Source of the DNA: Gammaproteobacteria bacterium
Lineage (GTDB): Bacteria; Pseudomonadota; Gammaproteobacteria; JAJFKO01
Direction: 5' to 3'
Assembly (NCBI GenBank): GCA_021773175.1
Contig: JAJFKO010000061.1
Span: forward strand, 1 to 64,000
DNA length: 64,000 nucleotides
A program made the translations under genes and the position numbers. Within the stretch, counting starts at the first letter, position 1. Each line of letters begins with the position of its first letter. This document shows, piece after piece, positions 18,672 through 26,928 of the stretch. The notes beneath the pieces were generated by a model. It saw only the letters and a list, made by a program, of their open reading frames with translations. It searched no databases and had not been told where the DNA came from.

Positions 18672-19946
18672 ATGGAACAAGCCAGCAAAGCGCTCGCGCA
18701 TCGAACTCGCAGTATTATTGCTTGGAGCATCTTTGATTGGGCTAATTCGCCCTTCCCCACACTGATATTAACCTTTGTCTTTGCAACTTATTTCACTCAA
18801 GTTGTCGCTGTTAATAAGATTATCGGCACTGCTGAATGGGGCGGAATGATCGCCATTGCTGGTTTAATCATTGCAATAGTAAGTCCAATTGTTGGTGCCA
18901 TTGCCGATGCTCGTGGGTCTCGCAAACCTTGGTTATTGGTATTTTCTATTATCCTTTTTATTAGCACGGCACTGCTTTGGTATACCAAACCCAGTAGTCA
19001 TGATCTGACTTGGGGGTTGGGCTGTGTGGCTCTTGGCACCATTGGCTTTGAAGTTGGTACGGTATTCTATAATGCGATGTTACGCGATATTGCTCCATCA
19101 AATTATATCGGTCGCATTTCAGGTTGGGCTTGGGGACTTGGTTATGCAGGAGGTTTAGTTGCCTTATCTTTAGTGTTATTTCTTTTCGTACAGCCAAAGG
19201 TGAATTTTCTACATCTCGATAACAGTAGCTATGAAAATATTCGCATTGTCGGTCCTTTTGCTGCTTTATGGTTATTTATTTTTGCTCTGCCTTTATTTTT
19301 CTTTACGAAAGAATCAAAAAATAGAAAACTTCCTATACGCATGGCTATTCGCACCGGTTTATCGGAATTATGGCAAACATTAAAAACACTCCCCAAAGAG
19401 AAAACGATTTTTTTATTTTTGATTGCACGCATGCTTTATATCGATGGCTTAAATACGTTGTTTGCCTTTGGTGGCATTTATGCTGCAGGCACATTTCATA
19501 TGGACTTTAATGAAATTCTAAAATTTGGCATCACCTTAAATGTTACAGCAGGAATCGGTGCCGCAGGCTTTGCTTGGCTCGATGATTGGTTCGGCCCGAA
19601 GAAAACCATACTGATAGCACTTGTTGCTCTGACAGCAAGTGGCATTACTATTTTGCTTTTACATAGCGTTACTTGGTTTTGGATCGTTGCCCTGTTCATG
19701 GGATTATTCATGGGCCCAATACAGGCAGCAAGTCGTTCGATGATGGCGCGTTTAGCACCCCCAGAAAAAATGTCGAAAATGTTTGGCTTATATGCTTTAT
19801 CCGGTAAAGCCACAGCATTCATTGGCCCATGGTGTGTAGCCCTACTCACTCTGCAATTTGACAGCCAACGTATTGGTATGACGAGTATTATTGTCTTATT
19901 AGTTATTGGGACAATCTTATTATTTAAAGTCCCTTTTCATGACTAA
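18672..19946 (+). CDS. MFS transporter, UMF1/Atg22-like
   Basis: 424 aa from the ATG at 18672, which has AAAGGG 7 nt upstream; an upstream ATG at 18651 is possible. About 12 hydrophobic segments. The opening IIAWSIFDWANSPFPTLILTF (WxxFDWANSPF core) is diagnostic of the UMF1 group of the major facilitator superfamily, related to yeast Atg22. The substrate is unknown; vacuolar Atg22 exports amino acids, and this function is not established for bacterial members. Convergent with the next gene with a 2-nt gap. Confidence 0.85.
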   Translation: MEQASKALAHRTRSIIAWSIFDWANSPFPTLILTFVFATYFTQVVAVNKIIGTAEWGGMIAIAGLIIAIVSPIVGAIADARGSRKPWLLVFSIILFISTALLWYTKPSSHDLTWGLGCVALGTIGFEVGTVFYNAMLRDIAPSNYIGRISGWAWGLGYAGGLVALSLVLFLFVQPKVNFLHLDNSSYENIRIVGPFAALWLFIFALPLFFFTKESKNRKLPIRMAIRTGLSELWQTLKTLPKEKTIFLFLIARMLYIDGLNTLFAFGGIYAAGTFHMDFNEILKFGITLNVTAGIGAAGFAWLDDWFGPKKTILIALVALTASGITILLLHSVTWFWIVALFMGLFMGPIQAASRSMMARLAPPEKMSKMFGLYALSGKATAFIGPWCVALLTLQFDSQRIGMTSIIVLLVIGTILLFKVPFHD

Positions 19947-19948
19947 TA

Positions 19949-21463
19949 TTAAGATACATACTCAGAAATAACATCTGGCTCCGGATATAACTCATTTAGC
20001 GGCAATGATCGTCCATTATTTTGCACGATACGCATATGAAAACGCTTTAAACATCGAGGTTCATGCACGCCACAAGAATGTGCAATCACTTCAACTTCAT
20101 GAATCATCGCTTCTGCATAATTTTTTACGCGTATAGCTTTAACGGTTGGCACTAAACCTTTTTGCAAATGTGGATTATGCGTAGTGATACCTGTTGGGCA
20201 AGTATTCTTATTACATTTCATCGCTTGAATACAGCCTAGTGAAAACATAAAGCCTCGTGCCGAAGTAATAAAATCTGCACCGGTACACAATGCCCAAGCG
20301 ACTTCAGCTGGTGTAATAAGTTTACCGGATGAAACAATCTTAATACGATCTTTAAGATTATATTTTAAAAGAATATCAACAACCATCGGTAATGATTCAC
20401 GAATAGGTAAACCAACATTATCCATTAATGCTAGTGGCGCTGCGCCAGTACCACCATCGCCACTATCTATGGTCATAAAATCAGGCGCACTTTCGATTCC
20501 GCGACGATGTATTTCTTGGCAAAGCTTTTCTAACCAACCATAGGCACCAACAACACATTTAAAACCAACTGGCTTCTCTACTACATTGCGTATCTTGGCA
20601 ATAAAATCTAGAATATCCGGCACACAATCCACTTCAGGATGTCGGTTGGGAGAAATCGAATCTTCGCCTTGAGGAATACCGCGTATTTTCGAAATTTCAG
20701 AAGTCACTTTGATACCCGGTAAAATACCGCCTTTACCCGGTTTAGCACCTTGACTAAATTTAATTTCAAACATTCTAACCGTTTCATGATTTGCTATGTC
20801 ACGAAGCTTATCTTCATTTAAAGATCCATCAGAATTACGCACACCATATTTTGCTGTACCAATCTGAAAAACAATATCAGCACCGCCTTCTAAATGATAC
20901 GGTGATAAACCGCCCTCACCCGTATTCATCCAAAGCCCTGCCATGCGCGCACCATTTGATAGGGCAAGTACGGCAGGTTTAGAAATAGCGCCAAAACTCA
21001 TTCCTGATATATTAAAAAATGATTTGGCTGTAAATGGATTTTTCACATAAGGACCAATAATGACAGGTTGCGTTTCCGCGGCATCACTTTCTAATGTCGG
21101 AAATGGACAGTTAACAAATATTGATGTGCCAACCGGTGTTAAGCTACGTGTCGAGCCAAAAGCAACCGTTACATCTTCTTTTTTACTTGCATGCGCAACC
21201 CAATTACGTTCAGCACGATTAAATGGCATCTCCTCGCGATCCATCGCAAAAAAATATTGCCTGAAGAATTCACCTAGCGTACTAAAGATTCCACGAAAGT
21301 GTCCAACTACAGGGTAATTATGAAGCACCGCATTTTTCTTCTGTGATACATCAAGAATGTAGACGACAATTAACCCTAAAATAAATAGGCCTATGATTAG
21401 AAAAAATATAGTAACGAACCAGTTGAGAATGACGAGAACAGCCGGAGAAAATATCTGATCCAT
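19949..21463 (-). CDS. FMN-binding glutamate-synthase-family protein, membrane anchored
   Basis: 504 aa from MDQIFSPAVLV (GGAG 8 nt upstream). An N-terminal transmembrane helix (about residues 10-38) precedes a GltB-type FMN (beta/alpha)8 barrel: NISGMSFGAISKPAV, GEGGLSPYH, GAKPGKGGILPG, TIDSGDGGTGAAP and the 3Fe-4S ligand pattern C-x5-C-x4-C in CIQAMKCNKNTC followed by PTGI. It lacks the glutaminase and central domains of GOGAT, as do the stand-alone family members, whose reaction is not firmly known. Confidence 0.88.
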   Translation of the reverse strand: MDQIFSPAVLVILNWFVTIFFLIIGLFILGLIVVYILDVSQKKNAVLHNYPVVGHFRGIFSTLGEFFRQYFFAMDREEMPFNRAERNWVAHASKKEDVTVAFGSTRSLTPVGTSIFVNCPFPTLESDAAETQPVIIGPYVKNPFTAKSFFNISGMSFGAISKPAVLALSNGARMAGLWMNTGEGGLSPYHLEGGADIVFQIGTAKYGVRNSDGSLNEDKLRDIANHETVRMFEIKFSQGAKPGKGGILPGIKVTSEISKIRGIPQGEDSISPNRHPEVDCVPDILDFIAKIRNVVEKPVGFKCVVGAYGWLEKLCQEIHRRGIESAPDFMTIDSGDGGTGAAPLALMDNVGLPIRESLPMVVDILLKYNLKDRIKIVSSGKLITPAEVAWALCTGADFITSARGFMFSLGCIQAMKCNKNTCPTGITTHNPHLQKGLVPTVKAIRVKNYAEAMIHEVEVIAHSCGVHEPRCLKRFHMRIVQNNGRSLPLNELYPEPDVISEYVS

Positions 21464-21600
21464 GACAATGGTCTCCATGATTTATTTTTATTTGTTACAT
21501 TTATTATAGTCACTAACAACAAAATTTATAATAAGCTAATAAAATCATTAAGATAGCAGACGTAAGTTGACCTCATCTTATTAGAAGTTCAGGCACTCTA

Positions 21601-22461
21601 TTAATCTTGATAACCCTTATCAATCGCCAAATACTCTGCTGTACCAATAATCTTTTCGCGTTCTTTAAACGTTGCAATATTATCCGCTAATGCACGACTA
21701 TCTCCATCACGTTTAATCACTGTTAGCGTATTTTCCATGGCGCGAATTGCTGCACGCTGTAAGTCAGAAGGAATAATAACAAGCTTGTAACCCATTAACG
21801 CTAATTGTGGCAAAGGTACTAATGGTGTTTTACCGCCATAGAACATGTTGATTAATTTAGGTTGAGGAATTAATTCTGCTATCTTTTCGATTTGTTGTTC
21901 AGACTCTGGTGCTTCAACAAAAATCATATCCGCACCAGCTTCCAGGTATGCTTGTGCACGCTCAATAGCGGACTCAAAACCTTCTACTGCGATAGCATCC
22001 GTGCGTGCAATGATAACAAAGTCAGGATCTTCTAGTGACTCTTTTGCAACTCTGACTTTATGTGCCATTTCATTCTTGCTAATCAAACTTTTATCTTTTA
22101 AATGACCACAACGTTTCGGAAAAGTTTGATCTTCAAGGTGTAATGCAGCAACGCCAATTCGTTCATATAATTTTACTGTACGTGCTACATTAATTGCATT
22201 ACCAAAGCCAGTATCAGCATCAGCAATCACCGGTAGATTAGTAACATTAACAATATGCGCTAAACGTTCAGCCACTTCTGTTAACGTCATAAGACCAATA
22301 TCGGGATAACCGGTACTTCTGGCAATGGCGCCACCACTGGCATAGATTGCATTAAAGCCTGATTGTTCAACAAGTCGCGCCGACATACCATCAAATACGC
22401 CGGGAGCTAATAAGGGACTATTTTCGGTTAATAATTGACGTAATTTTGTAGTCACTCGCAT
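21601..22461 (-). CDS. isocitrate lyase/PEP mutase superfamily lyase (methylisocitrate-lyase or oxaloacetate-decarboxylase type)
   Basis: 286 aa from MRVTTKLRQLL with AGAGGG upstream; an 11-residue extension is unlikely. The catalytic loop reads KRCGH, as in methylisocitrate lyase PrpB. Also present are DADTGFGN (metal-binding region), IIARTDA and the FVEAPES strand. No prp genes (prpC, prpD) are adjacent, so a 2-methylcitrate-cycle role is not supported by context; oxaloacetate decarboxylase or another C-C lyase activity is equally possible. Confidence 0.85.
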   Translation of the reverse strand: MRVTTKLRQLLTENSPLLAPGVFDGMSARLVEQSGFNAIYASGGAIARSTGYPDIGLMTLTEVAERLAHIVNVTNLPVIADADTGFGNAINVARTVKLYERIGVAALHLEDQTFPKRCGHLKDKSLISKNEMAHKVRVAKESLEDPDFVIIARTDAIAVEGFESAIERAQAYLEAGADMIFVEAPESEQQIEKIAELIPQPKLINMFYGGKTPLVPLPQLALMGYKLVIIPSDLQRAAIRAMENTLTVIKRDGDSRALADNIATFKEREKIIGTAEYLAIDKGYQD

Positions 22462-22571
22462 GTTGTTTTCCCTCTGTGGTTCTGGCAGTATCAATGCATA
22501 TATTTTTTGCGGTATTGTAGCGAGTTTTTTATAAACTTGATAGAGTAACCCTCCCTCATAGGATAATCATC

Positions 22572-23891
22572 ATGTTTGACTTAATTATTAAAAATGGCAC
22601 GTGCTTTACCCCTAATGGTCGCCAACAACTCGATATTGGTATTCAACAAGGTAAAATTACTGCTTTAGCGCCAACACTTGCTGAGCAACAAAGCAATCAA
22701 ACTATTGATGCTCAAAATTTACATGTCTTACCAGGGGTGATTGATTCACAAGTCCATTTTCGGGAACCAGGTAATGAACATAAAGAAGATTTAGCAACGG
22801 GCACCATGGCAGCAGCACTCGGTGGTGTAACAGCGATTTTTGAAATGCCAAACACCAATCCCGCAACAACATCTGTTGCGGCATTAAATGATAAATTGCA
22901 ACGTGCCGAAGGCCGAGCCTGGTGTGACTATGCTTTCTTTATTGGTGGTACACCTGAAGATAGCAATTGGCATCAGCTCGAAAGTTTACCGGGTTGCAGT
23001 GGTATTAAGATTTTTATGGGTAGCTCTACCGGCAATTTATTAGTAGAACAAGATGATGCTATTCGTGCAATTCTGCAAAGAAGTCAGCGCCGTTGTGCAG
23101 TACATTGTGAAGATGAACCACGTTTACGTGAACGTAAACACATTGCCGAAGAAGGACAACACCCACGCTTTCACCCTGAGTGGCGCGATATCGAAACTGC
23201 TTTTTTGGCAACACAACGTTTATTAAAAATTGCCAGAGAATGTCATCACCCAGTACATGTATTGCATGTTACAACGGCAAAAGAAATGGCCTTACTCGCA
23301 CAGAATAAAGATATTGCCACTGTTGAAGTAACACCACAGCATTTAACATTAACAGATTCAGCTTACGAAGAAATTGGTACCTTTGCACAAATGAATCCGC
23401 CAATTCGCAGTGAAACGCAACAAATTGCGTTATGGGAAGCGGTTGCCAACGGTACCGTTGATGTGGTTGGTTCCGATCATGCTCCGCATACTCGTGAAGA
23501 AAAAAGTAAACCTTATCCAGAATCGCCAGCGGGAATGCCAGGAGTACAAACACTCGTGCCTATCATGTTAAATCATGTTAATAATGGCAAGTTAACTTTA
23601 GAACGCTTTGTTGATTTAACCGCCAGTGGCCCAGCACGTATTTATAATATTGCCAATAAAGGTCGTATCGCTCTTGGTTATGATGCCGATTTTACTATTG
23701 TCGACATGCAAAAAAGAGTTGTTATTGATAATGATTGGATTGTTAGTAAATGTGCATGGACACCTTACCATGGTATGTCAGTTCAAGGTTGGCCGTTGCA
23801 TACCATTATTCGAGGTAATACTGTTATGCTTGATGGTGAACTGCAATCACAACCTATTGGTGAAGCAGTACGATTTATTGGTATTGTCTAA
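22572..23891 (+). CDS. dihydroorotase-like amidohydrolase
   Basis: 439 aa, metal-dependent amidohydrolase barrel. The first metal motif reads DSQVHFREPG, with Gln in place of the first His of the usual DxHxH; this is typical of a well-populated dihydroorotase-annotated subfamily and is not a lesion. Other sites: MPNTNP, the KIFMGSSTG lysine, HCEDE, HVLHVTTA and GSDHAPHT. The predicted reaction is ring closure of carbamoyl-aspartate in pyrimidine synthesis, although some members of this subfamily may act on other cyclic amides. Its own promoter region follows the divergent lyase gene. Confidence 0.86.
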   Translation: MFDLIIKNGTCFTPNGRQQLDIGIQQGKITALAPTLAEQQSNQTIDAQNLHVLPGVIDSQVHFREPGNEHKEDLATGTMAAALGGVTAIFEMPNTNPATTSVAALNDKLQRAEGRAWCDYAFFIGGTPEDSNWHQLESLPGCSGIKIFMGSSTGNLLVEQDDAIRAILQRSQRRCAVHCEDEPRLRERKHIAEEGQHPRFHPEWRDIETAFLATQRLLKIARECHHPVHVLHVTTAKEMALLAQNKDIATVEVTPQHLTLTDSAYEEIGTFAQMNPPIRSETQQIALWEAVANGTVDVVGSDHAPHTREEKSKPYPESPAGMPGVQTLVPIMLNHVNNGKLTLERFVDLTASGPARIYNIANKGRIALGYDADFTIVDMQKRVVIDNDWIVSKCAWTPYHGMSVQGWPLHTIIRGNTVMLDGELQSQPIGEAVRFIGIV

Positions 23892-23900
23892 TATTTACAT

Positions 23901-24254
23901 TTACTCATCACCTTGAGCGGCAAACGAGCAATTACCATCGCTATGGATCACCACTAACAACTTGCTTGGTTTTGGATGCGTAACGCGTGCTTGGCATTTC
24001 TTACCAGCACTACCATCGAGGTAGGCATAATCAAAAGCAATATTGTGTACATCTTTGTCTGGGATAAATATCCTCTGCATATCGGTATTATTAACACGAT
24101 AATGTTTTGTTGAATTGAAATCATACATATGCACATGCACGGGTTGAGTTGTATGATTGATGATATGTAATTTCATCGGCATGATATCATCAGCAAAACT
24201 ACTCGTTGTCAAAACACATGCGGCTAAAAATAATAAACCTTTTGCTAATATCAT
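23901..24254 (-). CDS. small secreted protein, unknown function
   Basis: 117 aa with an N-terminal signal peptide (hydrophobic LLFLAACVLTTS, probable cleavage after SSFA). The mature part of about 95 residues is His- and Asp-rich, beta-looking (HIINHTTQPVHVHMYDF), with two cysteines (KKCQAR and GNCSF) that could form a disulphide. No family recognised. One of at least six small secreted proteins spread through this window. Confidence 0.65.
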   Translation of the reverse strand: MILAKGLLFLAACVLTTSSFADDIMPMKLHIINHTTQPVHVHMYDFNSTKHYRVNNTDMQRIFIPDKDVHNIAFDYAYLDGSAGKKCQARVTHPKPSKLLVVIHSDGNCSFAAQGDE

Positions 24255-24582
24255 TATCTATCATTCCATTTTGTTTAGTGTTATTTCATTATAGACAATA
24301 ACGTTGTAAGTCTTTGACTATCAATGTTTTTTCGAGGTGAAACTGTCAGGATTTATACTACCTCTAATTTATTTATTAATTTTGCACAAAAAAACAATGT
24401 GGATAAGGAAAGTCAATACTCGTCGCATGATAGTTCTCTAGGAACAAGACATCGCTGTTTTTGCATATAACGTCTTTTTTTATACGTTTTAACATTGCAC
24501 GCAAGAATCAGGAGTAATATTTTTATTCATATTAGTCTACAATATATTTATACATAAATAGAACTTAAGAATAAGCTTTTAT
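24255..24582. other. intergenic, no gene seen
   Basis: 328 AT-rich bases between two divergent genes. Both strands carry many stops. No terminator or recognisable operator stands out; both promoters must lie here. Confidence 0.5.
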
Positions 24583-25536
24583 ATGCAAACACATCCGAAA
24601 TTAACATTAGGCATCAGCTCTTGTCTAATAGGCGAAGAAGTTCGTTTTAATGGCGGGCATAAACGCGAAGCTTACATAACAGATACTTTAGCAAGTTTTG
24701 TTGACTTTATTCCGGTTTGCCCTGAAGTTGCCATAGGCATGAGCGTACCAAGACCGGCATTACATTTGATTGGTGAGTCAGAAAATCCACAGTTGGTTTA
24801 TGCGAATGATCACGCGCAGAATTTCACTACAGCCATGCAAGATTATAGTAAACAACAAGTAAAACAGTTTCCTCAGATCTGCGGTTACATAGTTAAAAAT
24901 AAATCTCCTACTTGTGGCATGGAGCGCGTTCGTGTCTATCAAGGCAAAGGTAGTCCAACAAAATCTGGCGTTGGCATTTACACCAGGGAATTACAGAACA
25001 CCAATCCTTTATTACCCATAGAAGAAGAAGGTCGTCTCAAAGATCCCTTCTTAAGAGAAAATTTCATTGAACGCATTTATGCTTATCAACGCTGGTTAGA
25101 TATGATGAAAAATCGTATCACAGCAAAAATACTCACCGATTTTCACGCACAACATAAATTGATTCTGATGGCACATAATATTGCAGGATATCAACGTTGC
25201 GGCAATATTGCGGCTAACATTAACAAAGGTCATCTTAAACCTACTGCCCAAGCTTATATTCGAGAATTCATGCAGACATTGCAATATAGAGCCACTCATA
25301 AACGTCATACAAATGTGCTACAGCACTTACTTGGTTACTTAAGTAAACAATTGAGTTCGGAAGATAAACAAGAATTACTTAATATTATTGAACAGTATCG
25401 CAATCAACAGCTTCCTCTAATTGTTCCTATCACACTTTTTAAACACTATTTTCGTATTTATCCAAATGATTACATTAAAAAACAGCTTTATCTAAATCCT
25501 CATCCTGATGAACTTAAATTACGTAATCATGTTTAA
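24583..25536 (+). CDS. DUF523 and DUF1722 protein (YbgA-like)
   Basis: 317 aa. The N-terminal DUF523 domain (about residues 5-150) has GISSCLIGEEVRFNGG, VCPEVAIGMSVPR and KNKSPTCGME, whose three cysteines match the 4Fe-4S ligands of the TudS thiouracil desulfidase group. The C-terminal DUF1722 domain (about 185-300) carries the family's HKLILMAH and KHYFR motifs. This fusion is common in proteobacteria, often near photolyase genes; none is nearby here. Function is inferred only from the DUF523 relationship. Confidence 0.87.
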   Translation: MQTHPKLTLGISSCLIGEEVRFNGGHKREAYITDTLASFVDFIPVCPEVAIGMSVPRPALHLIGESENPQLVYANDHAQNFTTAMQDYSKQQVKQFPQICGYIVKNKSPTCGMERVRVYQGKGSPTKSGVGIYTRELQNTNPLLPIEEEGRLKDPFLRENFIERIYAYQRWLDMMKNRITAKILTDFHAQHKLILMAHNIAGYQRCGNIAANINKGHLKPTAQAYIREFMQTLQYRATHKRHTNVLQHLLGYLSKQLSSEDKQELLNIIEQYRNQQLPLIVPITLFKHYFRIYPNDYIKKQLYLNPHPDELKLRNHV

Positions 25537-25670
25537 AATAAATTGAATATTCTAGGTACAATGGGCATATTGGTAATTATTACTGTATATCTTAACCACC
25601 CGGCTTCCTATACTGAAATCAACATTAAAGATAATCATTATTTATACGTTGATTTATAGGAGAGACCGTC

Positions 25671-26888
25671 ATGATAAGTATTCCTCCGAAAATTATTCAA
25701 AAAAAGAAAAATTTGCGTACTGCGCAATGTTATCAAAATGCATTTCATCACAGCCTTTGTGATGAGTCTGATATTAACAATGTATTTTCTGGTATGTTGC
25801 AGAATAAGCAGCGACATAAACTATTAAGTCTATATGTCAATGATGAAAAACGTGATGATATTAAATATAATTTTACCGCATCATTAGCAAGCATGAATAA
25901 ACATAATATTTATGCCTCCATCAGCAAGCTGCATAGACAAAGAACAGGAATTTTTTTACGTCATGCTGAACAGTTTGACGATCAACTCACTCAAAAGCTT
26001 GCCTGCTATTTACAGCCTTTTTTACAAAAACATGGCGTCCCTAATGGTGGTTTAGAAATGAGTTTACATATTGGTAATTATGGCTTTACACCATCAGGCA
26101 TTAATCATAACCAAAACCAAGGGGTGAGCTTTCAATTTCATTTAGGGAAACATAAAAAGCAAATGTTATTATGGCAAGCAACACAACTTGTTGAGAACAG
26201 TGTTAATAACAGCCCTACTCTCGCCATTCAACGCTTACGAGACTCTGCTGCAACATATGATATTCAGCCCTATGAATTATTCATAATGCCTGCTCAGCAT
26301 TATCACATTGATCATAATGAGTTATTCTCAAGTACGCTCGTCATCACCACTAAATTCTATCCGACAAAAGTCTTATTTCAAAAATTCATGTCTTTAATGA
26401 AGCAACAGTTTTTGCTTGAGGATGATGTTTGCTTTCCTGACTATTTACAACATGAAGAACTTCCTGAGTTATATAAAGAGCAGCAAAACAAGTGTGTTCG
26501 GCGTTCGTTATATAGTTGCTTACAGCAAGCTTATTATGATTATTACTTTAAGTTACAATCGAATTGTGGCTTTAATCATGTTGCGCCATCACGAAATATG
26601 GACAACATTAGTATTACTAGTTCAACTAAACTATTTTTGCATAGACCATATCAGTTAAAACTATTAACACCGACGACAAAACAGTGTGTTGTCTATGCTC
26701 GTAATCATAAATTAACGTTGCCAAAAAATTCTGCTCTGATTGAAATGATTGATGGTTTTAATGCGGGTTATTGCCAAAGCTTTCATGCTTGGTTACAAGC
26801 ATTACGTTATGAATGGGATGAAGACTTATGTCGTCAGTTTGTTTATAAGCTTTACCAAATTCGCGCTATTGATATTTATGCGGAGTAA
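25671..26888 (+). CDS. divergent cupin/JmjC-like protein
   Basis: 405 aa, GGAGAG upstream of the ATG. Residues ~125-230 resemble the core of cupin-type 2-oxoglutarate oxygenases: YGFTPSGINHNQNQGVSFQF (compare the usual FGxHxDxxxxFxFxxxGxK), then GKHKKQMLLW and MPAQHYHIDHN for the distal His. The expected HxD iron pair reads N-x-N at the aligned place, so iron binding may be lost or different. The C-terminal 170 residues are unmatched. Operon partners are not evident. Confidence 0.5.
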   Translation: MISIPPKIIQKKKNLRTAQCYQNAFHHSLCDESDINNVFSGMLQNKQRHKLLSLYVNDEKRDDIKYNFTASLASMNKHNIYASISKLHRQRTGIFLRHAEQFDDQLTQKLACYLQPFLQKHGVPNGGLEMSLHIGNYGFTPSGINHNQNQGVSFQFHLGKHKKQMLLWQATQLVENSVNNSPTLAIQRLRDSAATYDIQPYELFIMPAQHYHIDHNELFSSTLVITTKFYPTKVLFQKFMSLMKQQFLLEDDVCFPDYLQHEELPELYKEQQNKCVRRSLYSCLQQAYYDYYFKLQSNCGFNHVAPSRNMDNISITSSTKLFLHRPYQLKLLTPTTKQCVVYARNHKLTLPKNSALIEMIDGFNAGYCQSFHAWLQALRYEWDEDLCRQFVYKLYQIRAIDIYAE

Positions 26889-26928
26889 TCACTTTATTGT
26901 AATAACAATAATTCAACAAACTTGTTGA

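Noticed and set aside
22572-23891. Missing first metal His in the dihydroorotase (DxQxH)
   Set aside because: This substitution is characteristic of a known subfamily and is not a sign of inactivation.
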